From positions 1,550,001 through 1,614,000 of the forward strand of contig JAJTUP010000002.1 in NCBI GenBank assembly GCA_021399435.1: a DNA stretch of 64,000 nucleotides, in the 5' to 3' direction. Below the pieces are notes generated by a model, which saw only the letters and a program-made list of their open reading frames with translations, made no database searches and was not told the DNA's origin. This stretch comes from Diaporthe sp. PMI_573. Taxonomy: Eukaryota > Ascomycota > Sordariomycetes > Diaporthales > Diaporthaceae. The translations under genes and the position numbers were made by a program. Shown here piece by piece: positions 19,647-29,697 of the stretch (positions are counted from its first letter, which is position 1; each line of letters opens with the position of its first letter).

Positions 19647-21281
19647 ATGCCCCGCACATCTCTCCTCCCTCGACCGTGTTGCTCAGCAAGAGTGCTCCCT
19701 CGACTGTCGTCCGCCTTTATAAGACGAACAACAACCCCAGGCCTGGTTTTCGGAGCTTGCTCTCGTCCATCACGACCCCGCCTCCTCCCACAACAATCTC
19801 GAAGCTACCTGACCGAAGCTATCCGCACACACCAGGCTCGCAAGATGGCTGGTGCTCCTCAACTCGACGGCTTCTTTAGCCAGGTCGACGCCCTTACCCC
19901 AAAGTTTATCGACCGTCTTGCTGCTGCTGTTGCTATCCCGTCCGTCTCTGCCGAAGATGCTCGTCGGCCAGACGTCATTCGCATGGCCCATTTCCTCGAG
20001 GAGGAGCTCAAGTCTCTCGGCGCTGAGGTCGAGCTGCGTCCCCTCGGCAAGCAGCATGGCAAGGACAATCTTGACCTTCCTCCCGTTGTCGTGGCCCGCT
20101 ACGGCAACGACAAGAACAAGCGTACCATCCTCGTGTACGGACACTACGATGTTCAGCCCGCCGAGAAGTCAGACGGCTGGGCCACCGAGCCCTTCGAACT
20201 GGAGGTTGCAGAGGACGGGAAGATGCTCGGCCGCGGATCTACAGACGACAAGGGCCCTGTTCTGGGCTGGCTGAACGCCATCGAGGCGCACCAGAAGGCC
20301 GGCGTTGAATTCCCCGTCAACCTGCTCATGTGCTTCGAGGGCATGGAGGAGTACGGCTCGGACGGCCTGGACGACTTCATCATGGCCGAGAAGGACAAGT
20401 TCTTCAAGGACGCCGATGCCGTCTGCATCAGCGACAACTACTGGCTCGGCACCGAGAAGCCCTGCCTGACCTACGGCCTCCGTGGCTGCAACTACTACAA
20501 CATCGAGGTGTCTGGACCTGGCGCCGATCTGCACTCAGGCGTGTTTGGCGGCACAGCGCAGGAGCCAATGACTGATCTGACACGCATCATGGCATCCCTC
20601 GTCGACACCGACGGAAAGATCCAGATCCCCGGCATCATGGAGCAAGTAGCTCCGATCACCGCCGAAGAGGAGACGCTCTACGATAACATCAGCTTCACCA
20701 TGGAGACACTGCACGACTCGCTAGGCAGCAAGACGACCATCTTCGAGGACAAGAAGAGCACTCTGATGGCGCGGTGGCGATACCCCTCCCTGTCTCTGCA
20801 CGGTATCGAGGGCGCCTTCTTCTCCCCAGGCGCGAAGACCGTCATCCCCGCCAAGGTCATCGGCAAGTTCAGCATCCGCACCGTGCCGGACATGGACGTT
20901 GACAAGACCAATGCGTGTGTCGAGAAGTACGTACAGGAGCAGTTCGCCAAGCTGAAGTCCAAGAACACCCTGAAGGTCTACCCCCAGCACACCGGAAAGT
21001 GGTGGGTCGCGAGCCCCAAGCACTGGAACTTTGGCGCGGCCGCAAAGGCCGTCGAGAGGGTGTGGGGTGTCGAGCCTGACTACACCCGCGAGGGTGGCAG
21101 TATCCCAGTCACCCTGACATTCGAGCAGGCCACAGGGAAGAATGTTTTGCTTCTGCCCATGGGAAGCTCCAACGATGGCGCTCATTCGATCAACGAGAAG
21201 TTGGACAAGAGAAACTATGTGGAAGGCATCAAGTTGTTGGGCGCTTACCTGCACTACGCGGCCATCGAGCCAATGCAGTAG
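19647..21281 (+). CDS. DUG1: M20 cytosolic non-specific dipeptidase (DUG1/CNDP-like)
   Basis: Single exon with two in-frame starts: 19647 (544 residues) and 19845 (478 residues). The enzyme hydrolyses dipeptides, notably Cys-Gly in glutathione breakdown, with two zinc ions. Metal and catalytic motifs are all visible: VYGHYDVQPAE, GRGSTDDKGP, EGMEEYGSDG, ISDNYWLG, the dimerisation-domain DLHSGVFGG, and C-terminal SNDGAHSINEKL. The shorter start (MAGAPQLDGFF) matches the usual cytosolic enzyme. The 66-residue extension from 19647 has about a dozen Arg and many Ser, no acidic residue until near its end, and SRSYLTEA near a possible processing site, all typical of a mitochondrial presequence. Dual targeting by alternative starts is inferred. 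Confidence 0.95.
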   Translation: MPRTSLLPRPCCSARVLPRLSSAFIRRTTTPGLVFGACSRPSRPRLLPQQSRSYLTEAIRTHQARKMAGAPQLDGFFSQVDALTPKFIDRLAAAVAIPSVSAEDARRPDVIRMAHFLEEELKSLGAEVELRPLGKQHGKDNLDLPPVVVARYGNDKNKRTILVYGHYDVQPAEKSDGWATEPFELEVAEDGKMLGRGSTDDKGPVLGWLNAIEAHQKAGVEFPVNLLMCFEGMEEYGSDGLDDFIMAEKDKFFKDADAVCISDNYWLGTEKPCLTYGLRGCNYYNIEVSGPGADLHSGVFGGTAQEPMTDLTRIMASLVDTDGKIQIPGIMEQVAPITAEEETLYDNISFTMETLHDSLGSKTTIFEDKKSTLMARWRYPSLSLHGIEGAFFSPGAKTVIPAKVIGKFSIRTVPDMDVDKTNACVEKYVQEQFAKLKSKNTLKVYPQHTGKWWVASPKHWNFGAAAKAVERVWGVEPDYTREGGSIPVTLTFEQATGKNVLLLPMGSSNDGAHSINEKLDKRNYVEGIKLLGAYLHYAAIEPMQ

Positions 21282-22060
21282 AGCAGTAACCTAACCTAGC
21301 ATTGTGGATGAGCATTGGGATTCCGAAAGCAAAACAAAGCAAATCGAAATGACATCTGCTTAGAAATTGACAACTTTGCATAACAATGATTCTAGAAATG
21401 TCGCATCTCCTGGTCTTTGTGTTGCATCTCTGTAATATCAGTGGCATGTAGATAGCCTTATGCCTCTGGAGGGGCTTTCCATTTCCAGTGGGCAATGGAT
21501 TATTGTCGTGAGGCCTGCCTAAAGGGGCAGGTCCCTGAAGACTGAAAGCGTGGATTGTCTTGAGTTCATCCTATAAAAGTTGACGCAGCGGCACCACTGA
21601 AGCGAATCGCTCTGGCCGATGGGCCGGTCATACGAGCCCTCCTCGTCTCACGTCGGGTAGCTAGTTTCGAGCTGGGCTAGCATCATACGATGATTGGTAC
21701 TCTGGACATTCGGCTTCTTGCGAGTAAGATGCCGTCCGATCTTTGCATATTCAGCTTCTCTAACTACCTCGGCGGCTCCCCTGACAGCCTTGCAAAAGAC
21801 AGAGACCCGAGGCTTGCGATACTTGCTGGATTTGGCACATGTTGCCGTGGTGTGTGTTGCCCGCGGGAAATATACCATCGCCTGCTATTTCCATCGACCC
21901 AAGCCCAGCGATGGTGTGAGGATCTCGAGGCACACAGACCGTTCGCTGCACGCTCGGCTCGTCGAGTGTTTCGAGTCCAGGCCACAAGCATTCGGGCATG
22001 CCTCTTGTTGCCCAAGGCACCCTCCCAAGGCAGTCCCCCAAGGCAGAACCACATGCGCCG
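21282..22060. other. convergent 3' ends, no gene seen
   Basis: About 780 bp between the DUG1-like stop and the SDR stop. Overlapping short frames at 21690-22060 on both strands lack domains and extend into the SDR gene as antisense shadows. Confidence 0.45.
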
Positions 22061-22828
22061 TCAGAACTTTTCCTGCGCGGGCCTCAAATCGAGCTCGTGC
22101 ACCCAGAGGGCCGGCTCCTGGCCACTCAGCCACATGTACGTCCTGCCGACGGCCTCGGCGCTCATCTTCTTTCCCGTCCTGGTATCCTCATTGTCCTCAT
22201 CTACGATGCCCCCGTTCGCGACGGCGTGCACACACTGCACGCCGAACTTGGAGTGTTCCTTCGCCACAGCCTGCGCGATCATCCTGGCGCCGGCTCGCCC
22301 GGCCCCGTAGGCCGCGTAGCCCTCGTTGGTCCTCATGGCCCCGAGTGTCCCAGTGAGGATGATGGTGCCCTTCTTGGCGCCGCCCGTGTCCGCGAGGAGG
22401 GTCTGCCCGCCCTGCTGCGCGTAAATCATCCTCAGCGCCTCCTGCGCGAACGTGAACGCACCCGTCGTGTACGTCTGCAGGCTGGCGCCGAAGTCCTCGG
22501 CCGTGCCGTCCAGGAAGGGCCCCTTGCTGCTGTGCTTGACGTGGTAGATTGCCAGCCTGAGGTTCAGGCCCGAGAAGTCCGGGTGGGACGCTATCTCCTT
22601 AAAGGCCTGGCGGAGGTTCTCCGGCTGCGTGTCTGTGGGGAACGAGTGCAGCACGCCGCCGTTGGACGACTGGCGGACCGAGTCGCGGAGCTTGGCGAGG
22701 TTGTCGGCGTTCCGGGCCAGGACGGCGACGGCGAGGTTTCCCTGGGCCGGGTCGGCAAGCACCCGGGCTATGCCGGCTCCGGAAGTCGGGCCAGCGCCTA
22801 TGATTATTGCAAGGCCAGACGGTGCCAT
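22061..22828 (-). CDS. short-chain dehydrogenase/reductase-like protein, atypical
   Basis: Single exon of 255 residues from the ATG at 22828 (MAPSGLAIIIGAG). The Rossmann N-terminus has GAGPTSGAGIA (the TGxxxGxG nucleotide-binding loop, residues 11-21), VLARN after beta-2, and a beta-5 strand GTIILTGTLGA. The catalytic position reads Y174-G-A-G-R178, so the Lys of YxxxK is replaced by Arg, and the usual Ser of beta-5 appears as Thr/Gly. Fold membership is clear, but classical activity is doubtful. Substrate is unknown. There is no leader or membrane segment, so it is probably cytosolic. Its promoter faces a long AT-rich interval. Confidence 0.85.
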   Translation of the reverse strand: MAPSGLAIIIGAGPTSGAGIARVLADPAQGNLAVAVLARNADNLAKLRDSVRQSSNGGVLHSFPTDTQPENLRQAFKEIASHPDFSGLNLRLAIYHVKHSSKGPFLDGTAEDFGASLQTYTTGAFTFAQEALRMIYAQQGGQTLLADTGGAKKGTIILTGTLGAMRTNEGYAAYGAGRAGARMIAQAVAKEHSKFGVQCVHAVANGGIVDEDNEDTRTGKKMSAEAVGRTYMWLSGQEPALWVHELDLRPAQEKF

Positions 22829-24136
22829 GGCGGAAACCGGTTGCAAGCTACTGTAATAGGGTTGATTAACTGCGGTTATGTCTCATCCACAGTGACTGAC
22901 AGGACTGCGGATAGAAGGTTGCAGACACCTGGGCAGTTCATGGCATGATCCGAGATGCGATGATGGCGCGGTGCCAACGTCATCGACCTGGGCTAGTTAC
23001 TTGAGAGTCTTGGGGGTGTGCCACCGAACATCGATCTGCACACAAACAGGTATGATCTGCCAAGATCCTTCTAGGTGATCAGACAGTGTACGCAAGGAAT
23101 GGCACTTCCCGAACCGTGTCGACGGTCGGGATATTTCTTGCAGTCTGCAAGACAGGTCCACATAATTTAGAATAATCTTCTACTCCGGTTTATAAATGTG
23201 CACAACATTCCCACGGCCCCCGCGGATCGGTCAAGTAACCCATATCAGCATAAGCTTCTAAATAAGCGCTTCTTGTCAACTTAAACATATGCCGACAAAT
23301 TCAAGTCGCGAAATAAAGGTGACAGGCAACAACTCTCCACTGACACAGTCGCATTCGAGCGGCTGAACACCGAAAGTAAACCTTCAGTGCTGGATATAAC
23401 AACATGCGCGTGAAGGCTTACCCGCACTGCCCGCCCCAATACCCCCTTTCTCTTTTTCCCGTTACCCCTGGCACGAGATTGTACGTGCGATGAGCCAAGC
23501 TGTCAACTTTGCCTCCCTGAAGCCTGCTTGTCGAGCCCCTTTCCCCATTTCCCTACCCATTCCGGCATGCCATCGCCATCATCTGGTCGCTTCACATAGC
23601 CACTGTGTTTTATCTACTCTGTCGGTACAAGATCAGTTGAATCCGCGAGTGGCTGTGGCGACGGCTGTGCTGGCCAATTCTGGTCGTGAAGTGGCAGCCG
23701 TCCGAATTCTGGTGCTGTTGAAACACCTAGCGAATTGAGCGCCTGCGAGACCTTGATCGGACGAGGTTTGGGGATCTTGAGGCCATACCATTGAGCGCGG
23801 AAACATTGCAGCTTTGCTCCTTGCCAAGACCACGACCCCCCGAAACTTGTGTCAGATCCAAACCGTAGCAGCGAGTTCTCCTCTGGTTTCCTGTTTGGGC
23901 AAGTCCCTGAGCAGCTCCCACGTCTGCAGGCATGCGGGATGTCTGGATGTTTGGCGAAGGACACTTATATGCCTTGACGCCCAACCTTCTCTGGTGGGTT
24001 TGTTTCTCTTGATCCCCATGTTGATCATCACTACAAGTACACGCATCCCATTCCTCAATTCATTCAACGAGCTGTGCTCACGTATCGGGAACATCTACAA
24101 CTTCGGCCCACTGATTTCTGACGGCGACCTGCAACC
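22829..24136. other. divergent intergenic region, no gene seen
   Basis: 1.3 kb between the SDR and HsbA-type starts. The sequence at 23140-23420 is AT-richer. A 116-codon minus-strand frame at 23614-23964 has no recognisable domain. The right half should hold the promoter and leader of the GPI protein. Confidence 0.45.
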
Positions 24137-24862
24137 ATGAAGGCTACTGCAACATTCACCACCCTCGCCCTCGCGGCATCCGTTCTCGCCGACGACTGGA
24201 CTCTGCCAAAGAAGCGAGATGTGGCCACCATCCAGACCGTCATCACAAATGCCCAAACCGCCCTGACACAACTCGACACGACAGTCAAGGCCTTCGACGG
24301 CAAGAACTTCCAACAGCTGGCCACAGACGCCGCAAACCTCAAGAACGTCCTGACACAAGGCACACAACAAATCCAAGCAACAACCGCAATCTCGGCCAAC
24401 GATGCAGTCAGCTTGCAGGGCTCGCTCGGCCCCGTCCAGACCGCCGCCCAGACCCTCAGCACCGACCTTGCCTCCAAGAAGACGGCTGTCGAGCAGGCCA
24501 GCCTGTGCGACGTCGTCTTCTCGCAGACAAAGGACATCGGCACGGCGGCCAAGGGGCTCATCGACGCCACCGTCCAGAAGACCCCGGCCGAGATCCAGCA
24601 GATCGCCGCCCAGCTCACCGGCCAGTTCACCCAGCAGCTGGACGACGTCTCCAACAACTTCGCCACGGGCAACTGCACCAACGCCTCTGGCGGCTCGGCC
24701 GCCAACGCCGGCATCACCATGGGCAACGGCACGTCGACGACCAACTCGGGCTCCTCGTCGTCCAGTGGCAGCACCCTCGGCAAGTCGGGTGCCTCGGTCA
24801 ACACTGCTGGCGCTTTCGGCTTTGCAGTGGTCGCGGCTGTGGCTGGTCTGTTGATGCTGTAA
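24137..24862 (+). CDS. HsbA-type GPI-anchored cell-surface protein
   Basis: Single exon of 241 residues. A signal peptide (residues 1-18, ending VLADD) is followed by a predominantly helical domain (about 28-180) with the pattern of the hydrophobic surface binding protein A (HsbA)/cell-wall galactomannoprotein family: VATIQTVITNAQTALTQLD, FDGKNFQQL and a CDVVFSQTKDIGTAA block with Cys near residue 125. A Ser/Gly/Thr-rich linker follows, and the C-terminus (GAFGFAVVAAVAGLLML) is a GPI-attachment tail. HsbA proteins adsorb to hydrophobic surfaces and can recruit cutinases. The mature protein is expected in the wall or plasma membrane. Confidence 0.88.
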   Translation: MKATATFTTLALAASVLADDWTLPKKRDVATIQTVITNAQTALTQLDTTVKAFDGKNFQQLATDAANLKNVLTQGTQQIQATTAISANDAVSLQGSLGPVQTAAQTLSTDLASKKTAVEQASLCDVVFSQTKDIGTAAKGLIDATVQKTPAEIQQIAAQLTGQFTQQLDDVSNNFATGNCTNASGGSAANAGITMGNGTSTTNSGSSSSSGSTLGKSGASVNTAGAFGFAVVAAVAGLLML

Positions 24863-25304
24863 GAAGAGGTTTTACCGGTGTAGACTGGATAACCCGTGAT
24901 GGTGAAGATAATGAGTGTGGGAGTAAATGCGTCTCGCACGGTAACCCGGTGAAAGGTCCAAGTCATTTTCCGGTTGGATTTCAAGTTTGGCACTTCAGGT
25001 TAGATATATCAGCATAAGGGTTTATTCGCAGCCCGAGAATAAATACAGCAAACTCATCATGTCACTCCGTGCCCGCTCAGTTCCCTACTTTTGGTACCCA
25101 TTCAACTGGACAGTGAACAATACCTGACTGGAAGGTACCTAGTTGACCCGCCTCTTGTCATCTGCCTCGATATTGTTTCGGCATCCCCTACTAGAAACTA
25201 GGGATTCGAGAGCGATGAGGGCCCTACGATGGATAGGCTCAGTAGCTCCTCTAAGTATTTGCGGGGAACATGTGACTTGAATTTGAGAGGGACGAAAGAA
25301 CAAT

Positions 25305-25428
25305 CTGTGCCTGCAGGCCTCCAATTAGTTTGTGCTTTCAATGAGTAACCGCGCTCGATTAGTCTGTGCCTGCAATGATTTATGCCTTCAATGACCTTGT
25401 GCCTTCGATGAATACGTGCCTCATTGAG
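25305..25428 (+). repeat. degenerate TGTGCCTTCAATGA repeat, 17-bp spacing
   Basis: Six related copies start at 25305, 25331, 25365, 25381, 25398 and 25415 (TGTGCCTGCA, TGTGCTTTCAATGA, TGTGCCTGCAATGA, TATGCCTTCAATGA, TGTGCCTTCGATGA, CGTGCCTCATTGA). The last four are 16-17 bp apart and the step before is 34 bp. A further isolated copy occurs near 25776. Confidence 0.7.
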
Positions 25429-26402
25429 GCCGTCTATAGCATTTGCCCCATCTGAACCTTGGAATATAGTTCAGCTACAATCAGCGGCATCATATAATGT
25501 GTGAAATTCCAAATATAAGTGTCGCAAAGACGAATCTAGACCTTTTGGACCACGCGTTGCTGCGGAACGTTCAAGGAGGAATGTGGTGCATCCGAGCATA
25601 CTGCGGCTTGCGGATGCCGCTCGGCGGTCGCGTTGTGGAGCCACTCACAAGACAGGTAAGACTGCACAGCCAAGAAAGGGTAGAGGTCCCAGAAGGCGCG
25701 GCTCAAGAGGGTTATGTACAACAAGGGATTGATCAATGGCTTCGTGGCTGGCAAAGGTGCGAAGCGATCAACGTATGTGCCTTCGATTCTCTAAGCGCAC
25801 CAGCGGACAGCAGTAACATACGGTATTAGAAATGATTGTTGAGGGCACAAGACGAACTCCTCTTAGAAGTTCCGTATCAGCGTTGGGAATCGCCTTTGGG
25901 GCTGTTCCCAGCCTCCGACCAAGCTGTTAAACACCTGTTGCCTAGTCATAATGCCGAGCTCCAAGAGCAACCCCGAAGACTCTTGACTGCCTTTGCTCCT
26001 GACGCCAATGAACTGGTTGACGCTAAGTTGGAAGCGGGTGTATCCTGTGATCGAAGGATGGAGGTAGGGCCGTGGATGGTCAACTCGATCCATAAGCCGC
26101 TCCACATCTGTGACTCGTTCTTGCCAAGCCATGCGATGTGGCTGTGGCCAAAGACGCTGGGAGCACTGTGAACAGTAATGAAAAAAAGTGCAATGGATGA
26201 GCCGAGCTTTTGGATTTTCATAGACGGAGGACAGTCGGGGAATGTTATAGACTTCAGTAATAATTTAGACGCTCTTTAGACATAATAGACATCTCACTCA
26301 ATAAAATGATCTGGCTGATTAGAAAATTGAGGAAATTCAGGCACCGAACAGACTGCAGGCGACAATAGTGGAGCTACAAGACCCGGCGCTTGAGAGGGGC
26401 TT

Positions 26403-26413
26403 GGGGGGGGGGG
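26403..26413 (+). repeat. poly-G run
   Basis: Eleven consecutive G in an intergenic region. Confidence 0.85.
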
Positions 26414-26850
26414 TGTTGGTCGATGTCTGGGTAGCCAAACGGCGGCGAACCTGACCTCTGTCACTTCATTCGAATGAATAGTATCTGGTGTGCCTGAACC
26501 TGGACCGGAGTCGGCCAGAGACTTGTTCTCACTTCCTCGAATCACAGCCGGCACCCGACTAAGGGAAAACATGGGCCCACAGGCTGTCCATTCGGAGCCC
26601 GGGCCTAGCTTGAAAGCTACCTAGGTAGTGTTAATCATAAATGCCAAAACATGTAACATATGTCATTGGGAGATAACTGGTTGGACTCCCAGCTTATGTA
26701 GCAACCAAACACTTTGTTTTGTGTACAATGGGGACGGAGGGTTCCTGTTCCAAAGTTTATAGTCAAATAACACCAGATACCCAGCTCCCAACACACAAGA
26801 AGTGGTATCTCACAATTACAACTTTCCACTGATGACTATTTGCGCAAGTA

Positions 26851-26876
26851 TTTTTTTTTTTTTTTTTTTTTTTTTT
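26851..26876 (+). repeat. poly-T run
   Basis: Twenty-six consecutive T. No coding context or neighbouring target-site duplication was seen that would mark a retroelement insertion. Confidence 0.9.
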
Positions 26877-27547
26877 CGGTTTTTGCACTTCCTGTTACGA
26901 TGCAACAAACCCGCCTCCATAGTCACTACCAGGCCAAGTGAGTCATACGGCATGAGTTGAGGCCAATTTCTATAGTATGCAGACCGACAAAAGTCGTGTG
27001 ACCCATGATAGGACAAAATGACTTTCACACAGTTGTGATTAAAAACCAGAAGCTTTTTGATCGAGGTAGTGCAAACGACTTCCCTGAATCGATAAAGCTA
27101 GAAATATATGAATCTGCACTTACCTAGGTATAGCAAATGATATATTGACTATCATTGGTTTTGTGAACCGCCCTCCAGGCATCAGCATTGTCAGCATAGT
27201 TTCTCCGGTCCAAGTTTGGTCCAAGCATGACTTCCGAATTAGTTATCCAGTTCCCATTGATGACGGGGTTCTTTGCTGACCTGTATTCATCAGGACTTTT
27301 CCTTGCCCTCAGCTTCTGTGTAGCAATTCACATTTGAAGTTGCGGCCTGGGACTGACTAGGACATCGAATTATCTATCTCCCGGGCATGGAGGCAGACCA
27401 CCATCGTCCGTTTTGCCGATTGCCCCAAATTACGACGGTTTACATAAGCTCATCCCCATCAACCGTCTCCCAGTTGCTTTTTGGCCTCCAATCGAGACAG
27501 ACCCGAAACTGCCAATTTCAGCCCACCAAAGAAACACCAAAGACACG

Positions 27548-28768
27548 ATGGCTGATCAAGCACCATTGAAACTCATCAATGTTCCGCAGTTTGCTACAGA
27601 CTTTGAGGTTGTGAATATATCCGACGAGATACAGGAAGAAATCCTCGTCATCAACTCCATCTACGGTGATGGAACCTGGGAAATCGAAACGACATACACC
27701 GAGAACGGCAATTCCAAGATCCGAACAAGGCTGAGGCTACCTGTACAAGACCCCTCAAGCTGCGAGGATGGCGTCTCCCTGAATATCGTGTTGCCCTCGA
27801 CATATCCTCACCAGCGGCCCGAGTTCAAGGGAGTCGACAAGTGGGGCAAACTGCCCCAACGCGACCGAAACATGTGCACTTTGGTCTTTGTTGCCATCCA
27901 TCAACTTTTTGAGACCGGAAATGTCTGCATGTACGAGGCTTTGGAATACGTGGCAGATCGAAGTAGCCTTTTGGATGACAGCGGCATTCTGGATGCGAGC
28001 AAAACACGTGGCGTCGCGCCTGGCCTTGTAGACGAGCTCCAGTGGACGCTTTGGAATGACTTGGACGTCAGCAACATTGCTGCTGAGACGGACTGCACAG
28101 TCTGCATGGACGAAGGCCTCGCCTTCCAAATGGCCCCACTGCCCTGCGGATGCCATTACTGCATGACATGCTTTACCGGTAAGCACACCCCAGGTCTGCC
28201 CGGTGTGCCCCCCTCAGAGTTCTCGAGGCTGATTGATGAGATCAACACAGCCGGCTGGGGTGTTGCGTTCAGCGCGCTGGAACCCTACACCTGCTGCCTC
28301 GAACGAGTCCCCGTGAGCCTGGTCGAGTCCCGCATCCACCCCGGCCCAAACGACATGAAGCGCTACACCCAAATGCTTCTCGCCCGGGACACAGCCCACC
28401 CATTCTTCTGCAGCTACTTCAAGAACTGCGGCAAGCTGGTGGGCGGGTTCGACGAGAAGGCCCTCCGGTTTGCGGCATCGAAACGAGGCGGCGGGGGTGT
28501 CCTCTGCCGCTCTTGTGGCCTCTGGAGTTGTGCAAAGTGCCGGACGCCTAAACACACCGGGGACTGTGTGTCGGACCCAGACATGATCAAGCTCTTCGAG
28601 ACGGCTGATATCCGCCGGTGTCCAAAGTGCAGCGAGGCGATCGAGAAGAACGGCGGATGCCCTCACATGAACTGCCGGTCCTGCGGCAACCACTGGTGGT
28701 GGAAGAAGAGTGGTGCGCTTGAGCCGTTCCGGGGCTACGGCCAGCACGACGACGACGACTGGTTCTGA
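27548..28768 (+). CDS. RWD-RING-IBR-RING (RBR) E3 ubiquitin ligase, eroded RING2
   Basis: Single exon of 406 residues from the ATG at 27548. An N-terminal RWD domain (residues about 20-130) with INSIYGDGTWEIE, LNIVLPSTYPHQRPEF and a YEALEYV helix precedes the RBR module. RING1 is CTVCMDE..PCGCHYCMTC..YTCC. The IBR is CSYFKNC..CRSCGLWSCAKCRTPKHTGDC. RING2 starts RRCPKCSEAIEKNGGCPHMNCRSC with the catalytic Cys in NGGCPHM. RBR enzymes pass ubiquitin through this Cys as a thioester. The second zinc site of RING2 is missing: where relatives have CWxC the protein reads HWWWKK, and it ends shortly after in an acidic HDDDDWF tail. Start choice rests on the RWD alignment; frames upstream lack an ATG. 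Confidence 0.88.
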   Translation: MADQAPLKLINVPQFATDFEVVNISDEIQEEILVINSIYGDGTWEIETTYTENGNSKIRTRLRLPVQDPSSCEDGVSLNIVLPSTYPHQRPEFKGVDKWGKLPQRDRNMCTLVFVAIHQLFETGNVCMYEALEYVADRSSLLDDSGILDASKTRGVAPGLVDELQWTLWNDLDVSNIAAETDCTVCMDEGLAFQMAPLPCGCHYCMTCFTGKHTPGLPGVPPSEFSRLIDEINTAGWGVAFSALEPYTCCLERVPVSLVESRIHPGPNDMKRYTQMLLARDTAHPFFCSYFKNCGKLVGGFDEKALRFAASKRGGGGVLCRSCGLWSCAKCRTPKHTGDCVSDPDMIKLFETADIRRCPKCSEAIEKNGGCPHMNCRSCGNHWWWKKSGALEPFRGYGQHDDDDWF

Positions 28769-29697
28769 CCGAGAGGGCTAGCCGACTCGACACGGACGGC
28801 AATATCAATGGAAATCTAGGTGCCCGTGCACACATACATGTATGCCCTCTGCACTATGTGCCGAATTGCCGTTGAGATTATGGGAGTTTAGGAACGTATG
28901 ATACCCACTAATTACGGGATATCGACTCCCGTGATCTTCGCCTCATCAATACTAAACTTGAATCACATATTCATACCCTCGTGCTACAAGATGACCCGAC
29001 TTCTTTCCGGTCGCATTTCTGCTCCACGCCGAGGTCTTGAGCCACGACATCCCCGGATCAGATTGAGTCCGAAAAGCCAAGGAAGCCGGCCTACGTTTAC
29101 GACGGTCTTTTCTCCTATCTAGACTTCGCTAGATCTTGCTTGTGGAGTTCTTCACCGAGGCCGTGCGCGTTCTTTGCGCCGCAATGAGTTGCCCGTAGTG
29201 TATCCCCCTTTACCGAGTTCGTCCTCAGCCGACTTTAGACTCACGCTTGTCCCACGAGGCTCCCATATTCCGTAAAGATCGTTGGCACTGATGGGATTAC
29301 GACCTGTTCTGGGGCGGGATAGTCTCCATAGGCTTCAGGTCAATGCGGATATTCCCCCTCCAGGATCTGGCCGACGGCAGCCAGTCACACCAGAACATCC
29401 AGGACCACGGCTGGCCGCCAAGTTCACAAGTGTCTGAAGAGACTACACCAGAAACGCCCGTACACAGGTTGCTTCGTGAACGATCCGATGTCTGCACAGA
29501 CGAGACATCGCCACGAGCTTTCTCCGGGAGAGGCTCTGACCATCGCTCAGCCCGGAGGCATTCGGGCGAGAATGAGTACTTATCGGCGGCCGTCTCCGTT
29601 CCTATCCCGACGGCCGCCTCTACACAAGCTCCCGCATTCTGTTTGTGGAAACCCCAAACGAGTGATCAAGACAGCGACTGCCCTGAAGTATCCCAAG
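28769..29697. other. intergenic, no gene seen
   Basis: 930 bp between co-oriented genes. A short stretch around 29030-29095 is weakly tRNA-like on the minus strand but does not fold acceptably. An open frame at 29343-29697 continues past the GPCR start in another frame and has no domain. Confidence 0.45.

Larger units (their letters stand above)
24863..27547. other. gene-poor interval with short repeats
   Basis: 2.7 kb with no supportable gene. It contains a 17-bp-spaced degenerate repeat (25305-25428), an 11-G run (26403-26413) and a 26-T run (26851-26876). Minus-strand fragments at 25536-26221 look somewhat protein-like but lie in different frames and cannot be assigned. The last 200 bp should hold the RBR gene leader. 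Confidence 0.5.

Noticed and set aside
21998..22948. 316-codon plus-strand frame over the SDR gene
   Set aside because: Antisense shadow of the SDR; the minus strand carries the Rossmann motif.
25536..26221. Protein-like minus-strand fragments
   Set aside because: Considered as a broken gene, but pieces lie in different frames, match nothing I recognise and lack clear splice sites.
26851..26876. Poly-T run as the tail of a retroelement insertion
   Set aside because: No adjacent element sequence or target-site duplication seen; treated as a homopolymer.
29026..29100. Weak tRNA-like stretch on the minus strand
   Set aside because: The B-box resembles GGTTCAAATCC only loosely and no acceptor stem or standard D arm forms.
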